In this document: positions 7,169 through 15,085 of the stretch, piece after piece
How positions within the stretch are numbered: the stretch's first letter is position 1
Layout: each line of letters opens with the position of its first letter
Assembly (NCBI RefSeq): GCF_026343335.1
Contig: NZ_JAPELX010000001.1
Location: 6,882,001-6,946,000, forward strand
Direction: 5' to 3'
DNA length: 64,000 nucleotides
DNA from: Streptomyces sp. NBC_00078
GTDB lineage: Bacteria; Actinomycetota; Actinomycetes; Streptomycetales; Streptomycetaceae
Notes under the pieces: model-generated
Told to the model about the DNA's origin: nothing
Seen by the model: the letters and a program-made list of their open reading frames with translations, nothing else
Database searches by the model: none
Position numbers and translations under genes: made by a program

Positions 7169-8332
7169 ATGTCCGTCAACAGGTCAGCAACGGCCACCAT
7201 CGACGTGCCGCGCGGGCTCGCCGGCGTCGTCGTCACCGACACCGAGATCGGGGACGTCCGCGGGGTCGAGGGCTTCTATCACTACCGCCAGTACTCGGCC
7301 GTCGAGCTTGCGCAAAGCCGTGGCTTCGAGGACGTCTGGCATCTCCTGGTCCACGGCGGGCTGCCGGACGGGACGCGGCGCGCGGCCTTCACCGCCGAGA
7401 CGGCGGCCCTGCGGAAGCTGCCCGACGAGGTGCGCGCGGCCCTGCCCGCCGTCGCCGCCGCGAGCGGACGGTCCGGCCCGCTGGCCGGCATGCGCACCGC
7501 GCTGTCACTGCTCGGCGCGGCCAAGGGCTTCCGGCCGGTGTACGACCTCGACGCGGCCGACCGCCGCCGGGACACCCTCGCGGCAGCCGCGGCCGTACCG
7601 ACGCTGCTCACGGCGCTGTACCGGCTGGGCCGGGGTCTGGAGCCGGTGGAGCCCCGAAGTGACCTGACCCACGCGGCCAACTACCTCTACATGCTGACGG
7701 GTTCGGTGCCGGACCCGCGGCGGGCCAGGGCGGTCGAGCAGTACTTGATTTCAACCATTGACCACGGCTTCAATGCATCAACCTTCACGGCGCGTGTCAT
7801 CACGTCGACGGGAGCGGACGTGGCCGCGTGCCTCGTCGGGGCCGTGGGGGCGCTGTCCGGCCCGCTGCACGGTGGTGCGCCGAGCCGTGCGCTGGACACT
7901 CTCGATGCGATCGGCACCCCTGACCGCATCGAGCCCTGGATCCGCGAACGGGTCCTCGCCGGCGACCGCATCATGGGCTTCGGTCACGCGATCTACCGGA
8001 CCGAGGACCCGCGTTCCCGCATGCTGCGCGAGGTGGCCCGGAGTTTCGGAGGTCCGCGCGTGGAGTTCGCCGTGGAGGTCGAGCGTCGTGTCGAGGCGAT
8101 CCTGGCCGAGTTGAAACCGGGGCGGGAGCTGCACACGAACGTCGAGTTCTATGCGGGCGTCGTCATGGAACTGTGCGGTCTGCCGCGGGAGATGTTCACT
8201 CCGACGTTCGCGGCGGGACGGGTCGTTGGCTGGAGCGCGAACATCCTGGAGCAGGCGGAGGACTCGAAGATCATCAGGCCGGTGGCGCGGTATGTGGGGC
8301 CGGGGGCGCCGGTGGCGGTGCCGACTGCTTGA
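7169..8332 (+). CDS. Citrate synthase / 2-methylcitrate synthase family protein
   Basis: A 387-aa stand-alone citrate synthase domain protein, starting at ATG 7169 after GGAGGA at 7160-7165. Active-site segments are GPLHGGAPSRAL (first His) and MGFGHAIYRTEDPR (second His). At the position of the catalytic Asp the sequence is HTNVEFYAGV, that is Glu rather than the usual Asp of PNVDFYSG. Such a Glu may be normal for this actinobacterial clade. The C-terminus (VVGWSANILEQAEDSKIIRP, then ARYVGP) is typical of the family. It is divergent from the HTH-fused paralogue and probably co-regulated with it. Substrate preference (acetyl- or propionyl-CoA) cannot be told by eye. Confidence 0.88.
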   Translation: MSVNRSATATIDVPRGLAGVVVTDTEIGDVRGVEGFYHYRQYSAVELAQSRGFEDVWHLLVHGGLPDGTRRAAFTAETAALRKLPDEVRAALPAVAAASGRSGPLAGMRTALSLLGAAKGFRPVYDLDAADRRRDTLAAAAAVPTLLTALYRLGRGLEPVEPRSDLTHAANYLYMLTGSVPDPRRARAVEQYLISTIDHGFNASTFTARVITSTGADVAACLVGAVGALSGPLHGGAPSRALDTLDAIGTPDRIEPWIRERVLAGDRIMGFGHAIYRTEDPRSRMLREVARSFGGPRVEFAVEVERRVEAILAELKPGRELHTNVEFYAGVVMELCGLPREMFTPTFAAGRVVGWSANILEQAEDSKIIRPVARYVGPGAPVAVPTA

Positions 8333-8655
8333 TGGGCTTTCTCGTCGCGCTATGGGGCTGTGATGCTGACTTCGCCGACTTTCATCACTCTTGGGGGCGT
8401 TCATTCGATCCGTGAGGGGCACTCACACCAATCGGTGATAACGAACCCATAAATGGGCGCACCCCGCAGAGGCGGAGCAGAGTTGACTACGGTGCGCACC
8501 GTCGGTGGTCTGCCCGGGTGGTCTGCTCGTGCCATGTGGTGGGGTCGGAGATCGACTTTGCGCTCAGGACTGCAAGGATGCCACCGCGCACGTGCCTCAG
8601 CGTGCGCAGGCGCTTGCGTGCCTTGTGTGTGCCTGAGATCAAAGGGAATTTGACA
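8333..8655. other. Intergenic region with a 14-bp palindrome
   Basis: No convincing gene is seen in these 323 bases. They contain a perfect palindrome ACGGTGCGCACCGT at 8489-8502, directly preceded by TTGACT at 8483-8488, which could be a -35 element with an overlapping operator. Just before the next gene there is AAAGGGA at 8640-8646. An AT-richer stretch around 8425-8455 has no further recognisable structure. Confidence 0.4.
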
Positions 8656-8895
8656 GTGAGTCAGATCGTCCGCCGCCTTGGCGTCGCTCCACGCCATCGA
8701 GGTAGCACCAACGGGGCCACATGCCCCGATATCTTCGAATTGGCAGATGGGAATTTCGCCATAATCGGTACGGATGTGACCGATTCACTGGAATCCATGC
8801 TTCCGCCCGATGCGGCACGTGCTGACTACGAGCGCATTGTCGTGATTTCCCGCGAGACCCTGGTCAAGGCGAAGGCGGATATTCCGGACGCCTAG
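8656..8895 (+). CDS. Small conserved-looking hypothetical protein
   Basis: A 79-aa protein from GTG 8656, chosen because AAAGGGA ends 9 nt upstream and codon bias starts there. The C-terminal two thirds (CPDIFELADGNFAIIGTDVTDS, then LPPDAARADYERIVVISRETL) resemble small proteins that I recall as frequent companions of XRE-type regulators in Streptomyces. There is no membrane segment or signal peptide. It stands alone between a citrate synthase gene and a convergent membrane-protein gene, without a regulator beside it. GC content is lower than in the neighbours. The function is unknown. Confidence 0.65.
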   Translation: MSQIVRRLGVAPRHRGSTNGATCPDIFELADGNFAIIGTDVTDSLESMLPPDAARADYERIVVISRETLVKAKADIPDA

Positions 8896-8914
8896 CCCTG
8901 GGGCAGGGAGGGTC

Positions 8915-8940
8915 GGCCCCGAGCGGTACCGCTCCGGGCC
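8915..8940. terminator. Bidirectional terminator hairpin
   Basis: GGCCCCGAGCGG (8915-8926), a 2-nt loop, then CCGCTCCGGGCC (8929-8940): a 12-bp stem with one C-C mismatch. It lies between the ends of two convergent genes. Confidence 0.6.
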
Positions 8941-8951
8941 GGTCCTGGACG

Positions 8952-9518
8952 TCATGGCCCATCCGGTTCGCCCGGCGACTCGCCCACCACCCACCACTCC
9001 TCGGTGTCGGCCTCCTCGAGTTGCTGCAGCAGATCGTCGACGAGCAGACCGAGTTCTGCTTCGTCGGTGTCCGCGAGGCTCGCCCGCTGCTGCTGAGTGG
9101 TGTACCAGTACTCCCTCACGATCGGGTTCTGGAACATCCCCCGTACGTGCTTGAAGAACTCGTCCCTGCTCAGGTTCCCGATGCGGTAATAGAAGAGCAG
9201 GTTGGTGTAGAGCGCGTTGGCGAAGAGATACTGCCGGCGCTGTTTGGGGGAGACGGAAGCCTCGTAGAGGTCCAGCACCTCGGCGAGTTCGGGATCGTCG
9301 ATTGCTTTGCTCAGCAACTCCCAGTGCTGGCGTTGCTGGGTGGCGAGGTTGGCGTCCTGCTGCGTGTGTGCGCTCCGCTCCAGATGGTCCAGGCGTATGC
9401 GCAGCGACTCAAGCGCATGGCGCCGCGCCGCCAGTGTGGCGAGGACGCCAGCCGCCACGCCGATGCCGACCGCGGCGGCGGACCTCAGTCCCCGCGTCCG
9501 AAAGTTCTGTGTGGTCAT
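8952..9518 (-). CDS. DUF6082-like membrane-anchored protein
   Basis: A 188-aa protein starting at ATG 9518 (MTTQNFRTRG). One N-terminal hydrophobic helix (AAAVGIGVAAGVLATLAA) is followed by a helical, probably coiled-coil segment (ALESLRIRLDHLERSAHTQQ). The main domain contains SPKQRRQYLFANALYTNLLF and MFQNPIVREYWYTTQQQR, which I recognise as the type of sequence grouped as DUF6082, abundant and often multicopy in Streptomyces. The acidic tail has a Leu/Glu-rich helix ending EEWWVVGE. The function is unknown. It is probably anchored in the cytoplasmic membrane with the domain inside, though topology is not certain. Confidence 0.7.
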   Translation of the reverse strand: MTTQNFRTRGLRSAAAVGIGVAAGVLATLAARRHALESLRIRLDHLERSAHTQQDANLATQQRQHWELLSKAIDDPELAEVLDLYEASVSPKQRRQYLFANALYTNLLFYYRIGNLSRDEFFKHVRGMFQNPIVREYWYTTQQQRASLADTDEAELGLLVDDLLQQLEEADTEEWWVVGESPGEPDGP

Positions 9519-9839
9519 GTCAATCCCCGAATCAGGCGGCCGTCCGCCGGTCGTCGGGGTGCGGGTCGACTGTGGGGGACCGGCGAGCGGTGGGCGGCGC
9601 TTGCCGTCTCCCAGGATGCCGAGCGGCTCTGATCGGCAGGGAGGCGGAGAGGCGGCGCACGGAGGGAAGCGAGGGTCGCACACTCCGGCGCCTTCCCCAA
9701 CGTCTGCCCCGCAAGTGCTGCTAACAATCGTTCACTTCGCAGTGATTGTTCCGGCTCGTATCCTGGTCCGGCATTCAATCCTCGTGCGTGCGCCGGGAGC
9801 GCGATCCGGTGCACGCGTCGGTGTCAGAGAGGTCGCACA
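9519..9839. promoter_or_regulatory. Divergent intergenic region with imperfect inverted repeat
   Basis: The 321-bp gap separates the DUF6082-like gene from the metal GTPase gene. Inside it, 9723-9750 carries AACAATC and GATTGTT as outer arms, plus ACT/AGT inner arms around TCGC, with an extra GTTC on the left side. It lies about 90 bp before the GTPase start and could be an operator. It resembles no consensus I can name with confidence, although zinc-responsive control would fit the downstream gene. The rest shows nothing recognisable. Confidence 0.35.
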
Positions 9840-10919
9840 TTGAGTCAGCCGAGCCACAGCCTCCGGCAGATCCCGGTCGTCGTACTCGCCGGATTCCTGG
9901 GCTCCGGCAAGACCACCCTCCTCAATCACCTCCTGCACCGCAGCGGCGGCAGCCGTATCGGGGCCATCGTGAACGACTTCGGTGCCATCGAGATCGACGC
10001 CATGGCCGTCGCCGGTGCGCTCGGGGACTCCACCGTGTCCCTCGGCAACGGCTGTCTGTGCTGCGCCGTCGACACCGGCGAGCTGGATCTGTACCTGGAG
10101 CGGCTCGCCCGGCCCGCCGCCGGCATCGATGTCGTCGTCATCGAGGCGAGCGGCCTCGCCGAGCCGCAGGAACTCGTGCGCATGGTGCTGGCCAGCGAAC
10201 ATCCGGGGATCGTGTACGGCGGCCTCGTCGAGGTCGTCGACGCCGCCGAGTTCGACGACACCCGCGCGAAGCATCCCGAGATCGACCGGCATCTCGCTCT
10301 CGCCGACCTCGTAGTCGTCAACAAGCTCGACCGGGCGGCCGACGGGGAAAGCGTCCTCGCGCTCGTACGGTCCCTTGCCGACCGTGCCGCCGTCGTGCCC
10401 GCGACGTACGCGCGGATCGACCCCGAGTTCCTCTTCGACTGCCGGCCGGGCGAGGAACGCGTCGGGCAGTTGTCCTTCGACGATCTCAACGACCGTGACG
10501 GTCATGCCGAGCACGACCATGCCGGCCATCTGCACGCCGCCTACGACAGCGTGTCCGTCAGCTCCGAAATGCCCATGGACCCGCGCCGGTTGATGCAGTT
10601 CCTCGACAGCAGGCCCGAAGGCCTGTACCGGATCAAGGGGTACGTCGACTTCGGCGTGGACGACGTCCAGAACCGGTACGCCGTCCACGCCGTGGGGCCG
10701 TTCCTGCGGTTCTACCCGGAGCCCTGGGCGCCCGACGAGAAGCGTCGAACCCAGCTCGTCCTCATCGGTTCCGGCATCGACGCGCCCGCCCTCCGCAAGG
10801 ATTTGGAGCAGTGCGCGCGCGACGCCCCGCACGCCGCCGACGAGCACGGCATGTGGGGCGTCCTGCGCTACGTACAGGATCCGGGAGAGGACTCCATGGA
10901 GCCGGATTCCGAGGCCTAG
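9840..10919 (+). CDS. COG0523 (CobW/ZigA-like) G3E GTPase, putative metal chaperone
   Basis: A 359-aa cytoplasmic GTPase. Walker A is GFLGSGKTT (residues 18-26), the metal-binding CxCC motif is GNGCLCC with Cys72, Cys74 and Cys75, and the guanine-specificity motif is VVNKLD. A His/Asp-rich loop (HAEHDHAGHLHAAY) precedes the CobW C-terminal domain (RLMQFLDSRPEGLYRIKGYV). Proteins of this type insert or deliver Zn2+, Co2+ or other metals to client enzymes. It starts with TTG at 9840; no better start is visible upstream. The stop overlaps the convergent parC stop by 4 bp. Which metal is handled is not visible. Confidence 0.88.
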   Translation: MSQPSHSLRQIPVVVLAGFLGSGKTTLLNHLLHRSGGSRIGAIVNDFGAIEIDAMAVAGALGDSTVSLGNGCLCCAVDTGELDLYLERLARPAAGIDVVVIEASGLAEPQELVRMVLASEHPGIVYGGLVEVVDAAEFDDTRAKHPEIDRHLALADLVVVNKLDRAADGESVLALVRSLADRAAVVPATYARIDPEFLFDCRPGEERVGQLSFDDLNDRDGHAEHDHAGHLHAAYDSVSVSSEMPMDPRRLMQFLDSRPEGLYRIKGYVDFGVDDVQNRYAVHAVGPFLRFYPEPWAPDEKRRTQLVLIGSGIDAPALRKDLEQCARDAPHAADEHGMWGVLRYVQDPGEDSMEPDSEA

Positions 10920-13372
10920 ACCGGCCCCGCCACCACCGCCACCGTCTTCGCCAGGGACACACCCGAGCCGTCGCGGCGCGGGTCGATCTCCGGGAGGTCG
11001 GCCGGGGTGCCGTTCTTCTGGGCCGCCTTGGCGGGGACGGCTCCCGCCCAGGCCAGGGACAGGCAGTCCTCGCCCTTGAGGAACCGCTGGCAGCGGACGC
11101 CGCCGGTGGCGCGGCCCTTGCGCGGGTACTGGTCGAACGGGGTCAGCTTGGCCGTCGTCTGGACCGAGTCGTCGAGCGTGCCGCGCGAGCCCGCGACCGT
11201 GAACACGACCGCGTCCGCGGCCGGGTCGACAGCCGTGAAGGAGATGACCTTCGCGCCGTCGGTGAGCTTCACACCCGCCATGCCGCCCGCGGGACGGCCC
11301 TGGGGACGGACCTGGGAGGCCTGGTAGCGCAGCAGCTGCGCGTCGTCCGTGATGAAGACCAGGTCCTCCTCGCCGGTGCGCAGCTCGATCGCGCCGACGA
11401 TCCGGTCGCCGTCCCTGAGCGTGATGACCTCCAGCTCGTCCTTGTTGGACGGGTAGTCGGGGACCACCCGCTTGACGATGCCCTGTTCCGTGCCGAGCGC
11501 GAGGCCGGGGGAGGACTCGTCGAGCGTGATCAGGCAGACCACCGTCTCGCCGTCCTCCAGGGAGACGAACTCCGACAGGGGTGCCCCGCCCGCGAGGTTC
11601 GGCGCCGACGCCGTGTCCGGGAGCTGCGGGAGGTCGACGACGTTGATCCGCAGCAGGCGGCCGGAGGAGGTCACCGCGCCGATCTCGCCGCGTGCCGTGG
11701 CCGGGACCGCGGAGACGATCACGTCGTGCTTCACGCGCCGGGCGTCGGCGTCCTCCGGGAAGGGCTCGCCGTTCGACGTGCGGGCCAGCAGGCCCGTCGA
11801 GGAGAGCAGGATCCGGCACGGGTCGTCCGCGACCTGCAGCGGTACAGCGGCCGCCGGGGCGCCCGACGCCTCCAACAGGACAGTGCGCCGCTCGCTGCCG
11901 AACTTCTTGGCCACCGCGGCCAGTTCGGTGGAGACCAGCTTGCGCAGCTCCGCGTCCGACTCGAGGATCCGGGTCAGCTCCGCGATCTCCGCGTTCAGCC
12001 GCTCCTTCTCCGCCTCCAGCTCGATCCGGTCGTACTTGGTGAGGCGGCGCAGCGGGGTGTCCAGAATGTACTGGGTCTGGATCTCCGACAGGGAGAAGCG
12101 CTCCATCAGGCGCTCCTTGGCCTGCGCGGAGTTCTCGCTGGAGCGGATCAGCCGGATGACCTCGTCGATGTCGACGAGGGCGGTCAGCAGGCCCTCCACC
12201 AGGTGCAGACGGTCGCGCCGCTTGGTGCGGCGGAACTCGCTGCGCCGTCGTACGACCTCGAAGCGGTGGTCGAGGTAGACCTCCAGGAGCTCCTTGAGAC
12301 CCAGCGTCAGCGGCTGGCCGTCCACCAGGGCGACGTTGTTGATGCCGAAGGACTCCTCCATCGGCGTCAGCTTGTACAGCTGCTCCAGGACGGCCTCCGG
12401 CACGAAGCCGTTCTTGATCTCGATGACCAGGCGCAGGCCGTGCGCGCGGTCCGTGAGGTCCTTGACGTCGGCGATGCCCTGGATCTTCTTGGCGCCGACC
12501 AGGTCCTTGATCTTGGCGATGACCTTCTCGGGGCCGACCGCGAAGGGCAGTTCGGTGATGACCAGGCCCTTGCGGCGCGCCGTGACGGTCTCGACCTCGA
12601 CCGTGGCGCGGATCTTGAAGGTGCCGCGGCCCGACTCGTAGGCGTCCCGGATACCGGCGAGGCCGACGATGCGGCCGCCGGTGGGCAGGTCGGGGCCCGG
12701 GACGAACTTCATCAACGTGTCCAGATCCGCGTTCGGGAAGCGGATCAGGTGCCGGGCGGCCGCGATGACCTCGGCGAGGTTGTGCGGGGGCATGTTCGTC
12801 GCCATGCCGACCGCGATGCCCGAGGAGCCGTTCACCAGCAGGTTCGGGAAGGCGGCGGGCAGCGCGACCGGCTCCTGCTCCTGGCCGTCGTAGTTGGGCG
12901 TGAAGTCGACCGTGTCCTCGTCGATCGACTCCGTCATCAGGCTCGTCGCCTGGGCCTGACGGCACTCGGTGTAGCGCATGGCGGCCGGCGGGTCGTCATT
13001 GCCCAGCGAGCCGAAGTTGCCGTGGCCGTCGACCAGTGGCACGCGCATGGAGAAGGGCTGGGCCATGCGCACCAGGGCGTCGTAGATCGACGCGTCGCCG
13101 TGGGGGTGCAGCTTGCCCATGACCTCGCCGACCACGCGCGCACACTTCACATAGCCGCGGTCGGGGCGCAGCCCCATCTCGTTCATCTGGTAGACGATGC
13201 GGCGGTGCACCGGCTTGAGACCGTCGCGGGCGTCGGGCAGGGCTCGGGAGTAGATGACCGAGTACGCGTACTCGAGGAAGGAGCCCTGCATCTCGTCGAC
13301 GACGTCGATGTCGAGGATCTTCTCCTCGTACGAATCGTCGGGCGGCGGGGTCTTCGTGCTGCGGCGGGCCAT
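10916..13372 (-). CDS. parC: DNA topoisomerase IV subunit A
   Basis: An 818-aa type IIA topoisomerase A subunit. The winged-helix/tower portion has catalytic Tyr134 in AAMRYTECRQAQ and the quinolone-determining segment HPHGDASIYDAL at 89-100, with Ala at the position of E. coli GyrA Ser83. The C-terminal beta-pinwheel contains the blade sequence YPRKGRATGGVRCQRF; no GyrA-box (QRRGGKG) is seen, which argues for ParC rather than GyrA. Its location next to the M16 protease pair matches the topoisomerase IV locus of S. coelicolor. The enzyme decatenates daughter chromosomes. The partner parE is not in the window. Confidence 0.9.
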   Translation of the reverse strand: MARRSTKTPPPDDSYEEKILDIDVVDEMQGSFLEYAYSVIYSRALPDARDGLKPVHRRIVYQMNEMGLRPDRGYVKCARVVGEVMGKLHPHGDASIYDALVRMAQPFSMRVPLVDGHGNFGSLGNDDPPAAMRYTECRQAQATSLMTESIDEDTVDFTPNYDGQEQEPVALPAAFPNLLVNGSSGIAVGMATNMPPHNLAEVIAAARHLIRFPNADLDTLMKFVPGPDLPTGGRIVGLAGIRDAYESGRGTFKIRATVEVETVTARRKGLVITELPFAVGPEKVIAKIKDLVGAKKIQGIADVKDLTDRAHGLRLVIEIKNGFVPEAVLEQLYKLTPMEESFGINNVALVDGQPLTLGLKELLEVYLDHRFEVVRRRSEFRRTKRRDRLHLVEGLLTALVDIDEVIRLIRSSENSAQAKERLMERFSLSEIQTQYILDTPLRRLTKYDRIELEAEKERLNAEIAELTRILESDAELRKLVSTELAAVAKKFGSERRTVLLEASGAPAAAVPLQVADDPCRILLSSTGLLARTSNGEPFPEDADARRVKHDVIVSAVPATARGEIGAVTSSGRLLRINVVDLPQLPDTASAPNLAGGAPLSEFVSLEDGETVVCLITLDESSPGLALGTEQGIVKRVVPDYPSNKDELEVITLRDGDRIVGAIELRTGEEDLVFITDDAQLLRYQASQVRPQGRPAGGMAGVKLTDGAKVISFTAVDPAADAVVFTVAGSRGTLDDSVQTTAKLTPFDQYPRKGRATGGVRCQRFLKGEDCLSLAWAGAVPAKAAQKNGTPADLPEIDPRRDGSGVSLAKTVAVVAGPV

Positions 13373-13690
13373 CGCTGCCGGCTCCTCTTTTCTGGGCGCT
13401 CGCCTACGGGTCGCTCACGTCCCCTTCGGCTCACTCTTGCTGAAGCGTGAACAGGATCTGACGCGACCATTGTGGACCGCGGTACTGACAACGCCTGCCA
13501 GGACCCGGTGTGGGCGCCCCGGCCGCCGCGCGGGGGTCAACCTCGCTGCGGCTGCCCGCAGGTTACGCGATCCGCTGTGGGCGTATGTCGTCCGGGAACT
13601 TCGCCGACGATCCGCACGCTTGCATACAGTGGCAGGACCGGCAGGAAAACCGCGGTTCGAAGCACCGCATCCGCGATCGAAGGGACGTAC
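13373..13690. other. Divergent promoter region parC / M16 protease operon
   Basis: A 318-bp non-coding gap between two divergently transcribed genes. It must hold both promoters, but no strong -35/-10 pair, hairpin or repeat stands out. GAAGGGA at 13679-13685 is the ribosome binding site of the protease gene. Confidence 0.4.
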
Positions 13691-15085
13691 ATGCCCATGG
13701 GTCACACGGCCACAGACCAGGCAGGCACCGGGGGCCTGACTGCGACCGAGCACCGCCTGGCCAACGGCCTGCGCGTGGTGCTCTCCGAGGACCACCTGAC
13801 CCCCGTCGCGGCGGTGTGCCTCTGGTACGACGTCGGTTCGCGCCACGAAGTCAAGGGACGCACCGGCCTGGCTCACCTTTTCGAGCACTTGATGTTCCAG
13901 GGCTCGGGCCAGGTCAAGGGCAACGGGCACTTCGAGCTGGTGCAGGGGGCGGGCGGCTCGCTCAACGGCACCACCAGCTTCGAGCGCACCAACTACTTCG
14001 AGACCATGCCCACCCACCAGCTGGAGCTCGCCCTCTGGCTGGAGGCCGACCGTATGGGCTCCCTGCTCGCCGCCCTCGACGACGAGTCCATGGAGAACCA
14101 GCGGGACGTCGTCAAGAACGAGCGCCGTCAGCGCTACGACAACGTGCCCTACGGCACGGCGTTCGAGAAGCTCACCGCCCTCGCCTACCCGGAGGGCCAC
14201 CCCTACCACCACACCCCGATCGGCTCGATGGCCGACCTGGACGCGGCGACCCTGGAGGACGCGCGCGCGTTCTTCCGCACGTACTACGCGCCGGGCAACG
14301 CGGTCCTGTCGGTGGTCGGCGACATCGACCCGGAGCAGACGCTCGCCTGGGTCGAGAGGTACTTCGGGTCCATCGCCTCGCACGACGGCAAGCCCGCACC
14401 CCGGGACGGCTCGCTGCCCGAGATCATCGGCGGCCAGCTGCGCGAGGTCGTGAAGGAGGAGGTGCCCGCGCGCGCCCTGATGGCGGCGTACCGGCTGCCG
14501 CACGACGGCACGCGCGAGGCGGACGCCGCAGACCTGGCGCTCACCGTCCTCGGCGGCGGCGAGTCCTCCCGCCTCTACAACCGTCTCGTACGGCGCGACC
14601 GTACGGCCGTCGCGGCCAACTTCGGCCTGCTGCGGCTGGCCGGAGCGCCCTCCCTGGGCTGGCTGGACGTGAAGACCTCCGGAGACTACGAGGTGCCGGT
14701 CATCGAGACCGCCATCGACGAGGAACTCGCCCGGTTCGCCGAGGAGGGCCCCACCGCCGAGGAAATGGAGCGCGCGCAGGCCCAGTTGGAGCGCGAGTGG
14801 CTCGACCGGCTCGGCACGGTCGCGGGCCGCGCCGACGAACTGTGCCGTTACGCCGTCCTGTTCGGCGACCCGCAGCTCGCCCTCACCGCCGTCCAGCGCG
14901 TCCTGGAAGTGACACCCCAGGAGGTGCAGGAGGTCGCCAAGGCGCGCCTGCGGCCCGACAACCGCGCGGTGCTCGTCTACGAGCCCGTCGCGGGAGAAAG
15001 CGCCGAGGACGCAGATCCCCCGCAGGACCCCGAGGCCGAAGCCACGGTCGAGACCGGCGACGACACCACGGAGGCGGCCAAGTGA
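13691..15085 (+). CDS. M16 family zinc metallopeptidase (active subunit)
   Basis: A 464-aa pitrilysin-type peptidase, similar to mitochondrial processing peptidase beta. The inverted zinc motif HLFEH is at residues 62-66 (HxxEH with both His ligands and the catalytic Glu). The third ligand Glu is in the downstream ENQRDVVKNERRQRYDN segment. The second M16 domain has the usual AAYRLPHDGTREADAADL region and ends in an acidic tail. ATG 13691 follows GAAGGGA; ATG 13697 is the alternative. The stop overlaps the next gene's GTG (GTGA), so the two subunits are made in equal amounts. It probably acts as a cytoplasmic heterodimer on peptides. Confidence 0.92.
   Translation: MPMGHTATDQAGTGGLTATEHRLANGLRVVLSEDHLTPVAAVCLWYDVGSRHEVKGRTGLAHLFEHLMFQGSGQVKGNGHFELVQGAGGSLNGTTSFERTNYFETMPTHQLELALWLEADRMGSLLAALDDESMENQRDVVKNERRQRYDNVPYGTAFEKLTALAYPEGHPYHHTPIGSMADLDAATLEDARAFFRTYYAPGNAVLSVVGDIDPEQTLAWVERYFGSIASHDGKPAPRDGSLPEIIGGQLREVVKEEVPARALMAAYRLPHDGTREADAADLALTVLGGGESSRLYNRLVRRDRTAVAANFGLLRLAGAPSLGWLDVKTSGDYEVPVIETAIDEELARFAEEGPTAEEMERAQAQLEREWLDRLGTVAGRADELCRYAVLFGDPQLALTAVQRVLEVTPQEVQEVAKARLRPDNRAVLVYEPVAGESAEDADPPQDPEAEATVETGDDTTEAAK

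Noticed and set aside
8401..8697. A 98-aa minus-strand open frame in the gap after the citrate synthase gene
   Set aside because: No ribosome binding site, no domain, poor codon bias, and it overlaps the start of the better-supported small gene.
9732..12965. A 1077-codon open frame on the minus strand through the metal GTPase and parC region
   Set aside because: It is rich in Arg/Pro/Gly/Ala without domains and lies in a shifted frame over real genes; GC-rich third positions produce such long shadows.
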